Source: Sporosarcina sp. P33
Lineage (GTDB): Bacteria > Bacillota > Bacilli > Bacillales_A > Planococcaceae
Assembly (NCBI RefSeq): GCF_002077155.1
Contig: NZ_CP015027.1
Span: 1,900,501 to 1,964,500, forward strand
Direction: 5' to 3'
Length of the DNA: 64,000 nucleotides
The position numbers and the translations under genes are program-made. Within the stretch, counting starts at the first letter, position 1; each line of letters begins with the position of its first letter. The notes under the pieces are model-generated. The model saw only the letters and a list, made by a program, of their open reading frames with translations, searched no databases and had not been told where the DNA came from. Shown in pieces: positions 59,056 to 64,000 of the stretch.

Positions 59056-60486
59056 ATGAATAAAGTAGCCTATCAGACAGCTTCACTGACGAAAGATGAA
59101 TTCTATTATGCTTATCATCAGCTTGCAACAAAGACCAAAAGGCATATTTTACTGGAAAGCGGACGCGGGGGCGAGATGTGTGTGGCAGGCCTTGATCCGC
59201 TCGTGACATTACAAGCAACAGAAGAGGGCTTGCATGTGGAGTGGCGTGACGGAACTGAAGAGCTGCTGACGGGAGAAGATCCGCTTGACCTGCTGAATCA
59301 CTTTATGTCGAATTATGAGCTGGAACATCAAAAAGATCTGCCCGCGTATCAGGGCGGTCCGATCGGCATGATCAGTTATGATTACGTGCGGCGCTATGAG
59401 GAGTTGCCGGTTCTTGCGGACGAAGACCTTGTGACACCAGACGTGTTCTTTTATCTGTTTGATCAATGGGCAGTTCTGGATGTACAGAAAGAAACGGTCT
59501 ATTACATGGCACTTCCCGAAAAACAATTTGCGCTGGACGGAATGGCGGATGAATGGAAGGCTGCTGCGAAGGAAGGGATGGCACACCGTCAATTTTCTCC
59601 GGGACAGGCAGCAGATGTAGAAATAACAGAAGAAGATTTGCGAGTTTCAGTGACGGGCGATCAGTTTGAGCAGATGGTGCACGATGTGCAGCAATTTATA
59701 GCGCAAGGCGATGTCGTGCAAGTGAATCTGTCTGTGCGCCAGTCGAAGCCGCTTCACGCATCTTCTTTATCGATGTATGAAGCATTGCGCTCATTCAATC
59801 CTTCTCCTTATATGGCGTATATGGCGGCACCGGATTTTGAAGTGGTCTCGGGATCGCCTGAATTACTTCTAAAGAAGCGCGGACCGGAATTGAGTACCCG
59901 TCCAATCGGCGGTACACGGAAGCGCGGTGTAACGGAAGCGGAAGATCTTGCGCTGCAGGAAGAGCTTTTGTCGAACACGAAAGAAAAGGGAGAACACAAG
60001 ATGCTTGTCGACCTCGAGTGTGCGGACCTGGAGCGGATTTGTCAGCCCGGCACTGTGGAAATCGATGAATTTATGGTGGTCGAGAAGTACTCCCACGTCA
60101 TGCATCTGGTTTCAAACGTTCGGGGTACGGCGGCTTTAGAAAACCTCACATCCATTGTGCATGGTGTATTCCCGGGCGGCTCAATTACGGGGGATCCGAA
60201 ATTGCGGACGATGGAAATAATTGAGGAGCTGGAGCCTGCGAGAAGAGGCCTGTATACCGGTTCGATAGGCTGGATCGGCTTTAACGGCGATATGGAGCTG
60301 AACATTACAATCCGTACAGCATTTATTCAGGACGGTATCGTACATATTCAGGCGGGTGCCGGATTAGTGCCTGATTCAGATCCTGCTGCCGAGTATGAAG
60401 AGTCACTTAATAAAGCGAAGGCGTTGTGGCAGGCGAAAGAAATGGCTGAGCGGGCGGTTCGTGAAGAAAAGAGGCAGTGCCATTGA
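59056..60486 (+). CDS. pabB: Aminodeoxychorismate synthase component I
   Basis: A 476-residue chorismate-utilising enzyme making 4-amino-4-deoxychorismate, first step of the PABA branch of folate synthesis. ATG 59056 has AGGGGGAA upstream. The core motifs are GDVVQVNLSVRQ, FNPSPYMAYM, VSGSPELLLKK, RPIGGTRKRG, and HLVSNVRGTA; PGGSITGDPK is the catalytic PIKRT/PGGS-type region. It normally needs the glutamine amidotransferase PabA, whose gene is not next to it here. It overlaps pabC by 4 bases. Confidence 0.95.
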   Translation: MNKVAYQTASLTKDEFYYAYHQLATKTKRHILLESGRGGEMCVAGLDPLVTLQATEEGLHVEWRDGTEELLTGEDPLDLLNHFMSNYELEHQKDLPAYQGGPIGMISYDYVRRYEELPVLADEDLVTPDVFFYLFDQWAVLDVQKETVYYMALPEKQFALDGMADEWKAAAKEGMAHRQFSPGQAADVEITEEDLRVSVTGDQFEQMVHDVQQFIAQGDVVQVNLSVRQSKPLHASSLSMYEALRSFNPSPYMAYMAAPDFEVVSGSPELLLKKRGPELSTRPIGGTRKRGVTEAEDLALQEELLSNTKEKGEHKMLVDLECADLERICQPGTVEIDEFMVVEKYSHVMHLVSNVRGTAALENLTSIVHGVFPGGSITGDPKLRTMEIIEELEPARRGLYTGSIGWIGFNGDMELNITIRTAFIQDGIVHIQAGAGLVPDSDPAAEYEESLNKAKALWQAKEMAERAVREEKRQCH

Positions 60487-61337
60487 TTTGCTGGATGAAC
60501 GGGGTGCAGCAAGAGGCGGATTCGCTCCGCATCTCCCCTTTTGACCACGGATTTCTCTATGGACTAGGATTTTTTGAAACATTCCGCACGTATGAAGGGA
60601 AAGTTTTTCTCTATGAGTCGCATATGATTCGGCTGCGTTCGGCATTGGCTGATTACCGTATTGAGATGCCATACACTGATGAGGAAATTCTGGCGGCCGT
60701 TTATTCTCTATACCAAGACAATGGCGGTGAAGACGGTTATTACCGGCTGAACGTATCAGCGGGGGTTCATGATATCGGACTGGCACCCGCACAGTATGAA
60801 CAGCCGACTGTGCTGATTTTCCAAAAACCGCTTCATTTGCCGCCGGTTCATACAGAAAAAGACGGCGTCTGGCTTAAAACGGTGCGTAATGAGCCGGAAA
60901 GTGCTGTTCGTCACAAGTCCCACCAGTATGCGAATAATGTCAAAGGGCGTCTTGAGCTGGCTTCATTGAAAGAAACGGAAGGGTTTTTCGTTACTTCTGA
61001 AGGCTATGTGGCGGAAGGAATTACATCGAATATCTTTTGGGCGGCAGAAGGGCAACTGTATACGCCTTCCTTGGAAACAGGGATTTTACCGGGCACGACA
61101 CGTGCGTTTGTCATTGAGACGGCCGCGGAACTCGGACTGACTGTTACTGAAGGTTTGTATATGCCGAATGAGCTGGAATCGGCTGAAGAACTATTCATCA
61201 CCAACGCGGTTCAGGAACTCGTTCCGATTCGACAGGTAGGGGAAAAGATATTTTCAGGCAAAGAGGGATCGGTGTACCGTCAGCTTCATGCGGGATACCA
61301 ACAGGCCGTCAACCGAATGAAAGAGAGTGACCAGTAA
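60483..61337 (+). CDS. pabC: Aminodeoxychorismate lyase
   Basis: A 284-residue fold-type IV PLP enzyme producing PABA and pyruvate. TTG 60483 overlaps the pabB stop (TTGA) and has GAGG 8 bases upstream; GTG 60477 is only 2 bases away from that site. ISPFDHGFLYGLGFFETFR is the N-terminal signature; the PLP lysine is in HQYANNVKGRLEL, the conserved Glu in EGYVAEGITSNIFW. The pabB-pabC junction leaves no room for pabA. Confidence 0.94.
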   Translation: MICWMNGVQQEADSLRISPFDHGFLYGLGFFETFRTYEGKVFLYESHMIRLRSALADYRIEMPYTDEEILAAVYSLYQDNGGEDGYYRLNVSAGVHDIGLAPAQYEQPTVLIFQKPLHLPPVHTEKDGVWLKTVRNEPESAVRHKSHQYANNVKGRLELASLKETEGFFVTSEGYVAEGITSNIFWAAEGQLYTPSLETGILPGTTRAFVIETAAELGLTVTEGLYMPNELESAEELFITNAVQELVPIRQVGEKIFSGKEGSVYRQLHAGYQQAVNRMKESDQ

Positions 61338-62188
61338 TGAGACTAGCAAAAGCACGTGCATCTTATCAATTAGGTAAGACGACGATTAACTTTACAGAAG
61401 AAACCGTTATAATGGGGATATTGAATGTCACACCTGATTCATTTTCCGACGGCGGAAGATACGGCGGGCAAAATCCGGCTCTTGAACACGCGCGGCAAAT
61501 GCTCGCGGACGGGGCAAAAATCATTGATATCGGCGGGGAGTCCACCCGTCCGGGCTATACGCCTGTTTCGGCGGAAGAGGAGCTGGCCCGTGTGGTGCCG
61601 GTCATCGAGTTGCTGACGAAAGAACTGGGCTGTGTACTATCAATCGATACGTCTAAAGCGGCAGTGGCGGAAGCAGCAGTTAAAGCGGGAGCCAGTATTA
61701 TCAATGATGTGTGGGGAGCGAAGCGGGAGCCTGCGATAGCAGAAGTGGCGGCGCGCTATGGTGTGCCGATTATCCTCATGCATAACCGCGATAACACTGA
61801 CTATCAGCAGCCGTTCATGGAGGCAGTTCTGGCGGATTTGCAGGAAAGTATTGAGATTGCAAAAACAGCGGGAGTCAGCGAAGAGATGATCTGGCTGGAT
61901 CCGGGCATCGGCTTTGCGAAAGATCTGGAGCAGAACATCCAGGCGATGCAGGGGTTGTCTCTCATTGCAGACCTTGGGTATCCGGTATTACTCGGAACGT
62001 CCCGTAAAGGCATGATCGGTAAAGTGCTTGATTTGCCTGTAAATGAACGAGTAGAAGGAACGGGCGCGACTGTCTGTTACGGTATTGAGCACGGCGGACA
62101 TATTATGCGTGTGCACGACGTGAAGGAAATCGCACGGATGGTTAAAATGATGGACGTATTGACGAAAAAAGCGGCATACACTGGGTAA
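61337..62188 (+). CDS. folP: Dihydropteroate synthase
   Basis: A 283-residue TIM-barrel enzyme joining PABA to the pterin pyrophosphate; the sulphonamide target. MGILNVTPDSFSDGG and IIDIGGESTRPGYTPVS are the two DHPS signatures; SIDTSKAAVAEAAVKAG and LGTSRKGMIG hold pterin-binding residues. TAATG overlap with pabC. Confidence 0.97.
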   Translation: MRLAKARASYQLGKTTINFTEETVIMGILNVTPDSFSDGGRYGGQNPALEHARQMLADGAKIIDIGGESTRPGYTPVSAEEELARVVPVIELLTKELGCVLSIDTSKAAVAEAAVKAGASIINDVWGAKREPAIAEVAARYGVPIILMHNRDNTDYQQPFMEAVLADLQESIEIAKTAGVSEEMIWLDPGIGFAKDLEQNIQAMQGLSLIADLGYPVLLGTSRKGMIGKVLDLPVNERVEGTGATVCYGIEHGGHIMRVHDVKEIARMVKMMDVLTKKAAYTG

Positions 62189-62209
62189 GCGCTAAAATGG
62201 AGGGATTTC

Positions 62210-62578
62210 ATGGATTATATTCATTTGAATGATATGGAGTTTTACGGTTACCACGGCGCACTGCCTGAAGAGAATACATTGGGCCAGCGTTTCCGGCTGA
62301 CAGTATCTCTGGCAACGGATCTTGCTGAAGCGGGGCAGACGGATGATTTATCGAAAACGATGAATTATGCGGAAGTGTACGAGATGTGCAAGAACATCGT
62401 TGAGGGAGACGCAGTTCATTTAATTGAGACAGTAGCGGAAACAGTGGCGGGGACAATCATGACGGACTTCGCGGAGAAAGTACATGGCGTGCGGGTCGTA
62501 CTGGTGAAGCCGGATCCGCCAATTCGCGGACATTATTCATCTGTCGCCGTGGAAATCACGAGGGGGCGTTATTCGTGA
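62210..62578 (+). CDS. folB: Dihydroneopterin aldolase
   Basis: A 122-residue enzyme cleaving dihydroneopterin to the hydroxymethyl pterin. MEFYGYHGALPEENTLGQRF is the N-terminal signature, and VVLVKPDPPIRGHYSSVAVEI contains the catalytic Lys. AATGGAGGG before ATG. It overlaps folK by 4 bases. Confidence 0.96.
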   Translation: MDYIHLNDMEFYGYHGALPEENTLGQRFRLTVSLATDLAEAGQTDDLSKTMNYAEVYEMCKNIVEGDAVHLIETVAETVAGTIMTDFAEKVHGVRVVLVKPDPPIRGHYSSVAVEITRGRYS

Positions 62579-63090
62579 ATACCGCTTACCTGTCGATGGG
62601 GTCCAATATAGGCAATCGCCTGGAACATTTGCAGCAGGCAGTGCGGTTGCTGCAATCCCATCCGTCCATTCATGTGATGCGCGTCTCTTCCGTCTATGAA
62701 ACCGAACCGGTCGGATTAACAGAACAGGCGAAGTTTTTAAATGTCGCAGTGAAGCTTGAGACTTCGTTGGAAGCAAAGGAATTGTTGGGTGCGTGCCAAT
62801 CCATTGAAAACAAGCTCGGCAGAATGCGGAAAATCCGCTGGGGCCCCCGGACGGCGGATTTGGATATTCTGCTTTACAATACTGACCATATCCAATTGGA
62901 GGATCTCATAGTTCCTCACTTGCGCATGTCTGAGCGCGCGTTTGTACTCGTGCCTCTCGTCGAAATCGAACCGGAAGTAAGGAATCCTATAACGGGGATG
63001 CTTTACCGCGAAGAGCCTGCAATGCAGCAAGACGGGGTCAGCCTTTGGAAAAAGGTTGAAAGTATCGGGGATTTCTTACAGCAGAATTGA
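62575..63090 (+). CDS. folK: 2-amino-4-hydroxy-6-hydroxymethyldihydropteridine pyrophosphokinase
   Basis: A 171-residue enzyme activating the pterin with ATP. AYLSMGSNIGNRLEHLQQA, VSSVYETEPVG and the HPPK signature RWGPRTADLDILLY are all present. GTG start in a GTGA overlap with folB. In B. subtilis yazB and dusB follow; here a terminator and then lysS follow, so both are absent at this site. Confidence 0.96.
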   Translation: MNTAYLSMGSNIGNRLEHLQQAVRLLQSHPSIHVMRVSSVYETEPVGLTEQAKFLNVAVKLETSLEAKELLGACQSIENKLGRMRKIRWGPRTADLDILLYNTDHIQLEDLIVPHLRMSERAFVLVPLVEIEPEVRNPITGMLYREEPAMQQDGVSLWKKVESIGDFLQQN

Positions 63091-63103
63091 ACAGTGAACT
63101 GGC

Positions 63104-63132
63104 AAACTGTCCGTAAGCAGGGCAGTTTTTCT
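63104..63132 (+). terminator. Intrinsic terminator after folK
   Basis: Stem AAACTGTCC / GGGCAGTTT (one G-U), loop GTAAGCA, then TTTTTC. Confidence 0.82.
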
Positions 63133-63243
63133 ATGGAATGGCATCTGATAACTGTTTGTCCTTTTGTTAGGCCTGGAATTTGTGTACAATAGTTGCAGAC
63201 GGCTGATCCCGGGAAGAGGGGCGGTCAAAGTATGAAGGAGTGA

Positions 63244-64000
<757 letters not shown>

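Overview
The window reads as a chromosome segment of an endospore-forming low-GC Gram-positive bacterium of the order Bacillales. The gene order from thymidylate kinase to lysyl-tRNA synthetase follows the classic Bacillus subtilis origin-proximal order (tmk-yaaQ-yaaR-holB-yaaT-yabA ... veg-ssp-ispE-purR-ridA-spoVG-glmU-prs-ctc-pth-fin-mfd-spoVT ... spoIIE-tilS-hpt-ftsH-coaX-hslO-cysK-pab/fol-lysS). Sporulation genes (abrB with Spo0A boxes, an alpha/beta SASP, spoVG, fin, spoVT, yabP, yabQ, spoIIE) show that it makes spores. Differences from Bacillus (missing yabG, yabS/yabT, yacD, pabA, yazB and dusB at their usual places; inserted malic enzyme and chitin-active monooxygenase) suggest a Planococcaceae/Sporosarcina-like member. 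That family placement is inference; nothing in the window fixes the species.

Layout. 1-5.4 kb is the 3' part of an exopolysaccharide locus: a truncated nucleotide-sugar dehydrogenase, a hyaluronan-synthase-like processive glycosyltransferase with a PilZ-like N-terminus, a membrane-anchored NodB-fold protein that has lost its metal-binding histidines, and a GH18-like lipoprotein. 5.4-10.5 kb holds a small XRE regulator and two large tandem MalT-like (STAND ATPase plus LuxR-HTH) regulators; the second has lost about 125 residues. 10.6-25 kb is the conserved housekeeping block: decarboxylase, tmk, DNA polymerase III delta', the Ric protein YaaT, YabA, RNA modification genes, abrB, metS, tatD, yabE, rnmV, ksgA, veg, SASP. 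25.1-28.4 kb is an accessory insertion: a secreted lytic polysaccharide monooxygenase with four chitin-binding modules on the minus strand, a nitronate monooxygenase and a DUF2200 gene. 28.5-39.9 kb returns to conserved order, from ispE to spoVT. 40.0-42.6 kb is another insertion: malic enzyme behind an unusual regulatory region, then a YtaF-like membrane protein. 42.6-52.9 kb carries the spoVB-like flippase, mazG, rqcP, yabP/Q, divIC, yabR, a tRNA-Met in reverse orientation, spoIIE, tilS and hpt. 53-64 kb has ftsH, coaX, hslO, cysK, a ResA-like thioredoxin, folate synthesis genes lacking pabA, and the 5' part of lysS.

Regulation readable from sequence: tandem Spo0A boxes just downstream of the abrB promoter; a consensus sigma-G promoter before spoVT; sigma-E-like and sigma-F/G-like promoters before yabP and fin; strong sigma-A promoters before yabE, veg, yabR, cysK and the tRNA; four GTGAA-N4-TTCAC palindromes plus a cre-like box before malic enzyme; and many intrinsic terminators. 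Non-coding curiosities are a 257-bp composite intergenic repeat upstream of spoVG and a 21-bp-period degenerate tandem array upstream of yabP. No insertion sequence, prophage or CRISPR array was seen. The most interesting candidate system is the synthase-dependent exopolysaccharide module together with its adjacent pair of giant regulators.
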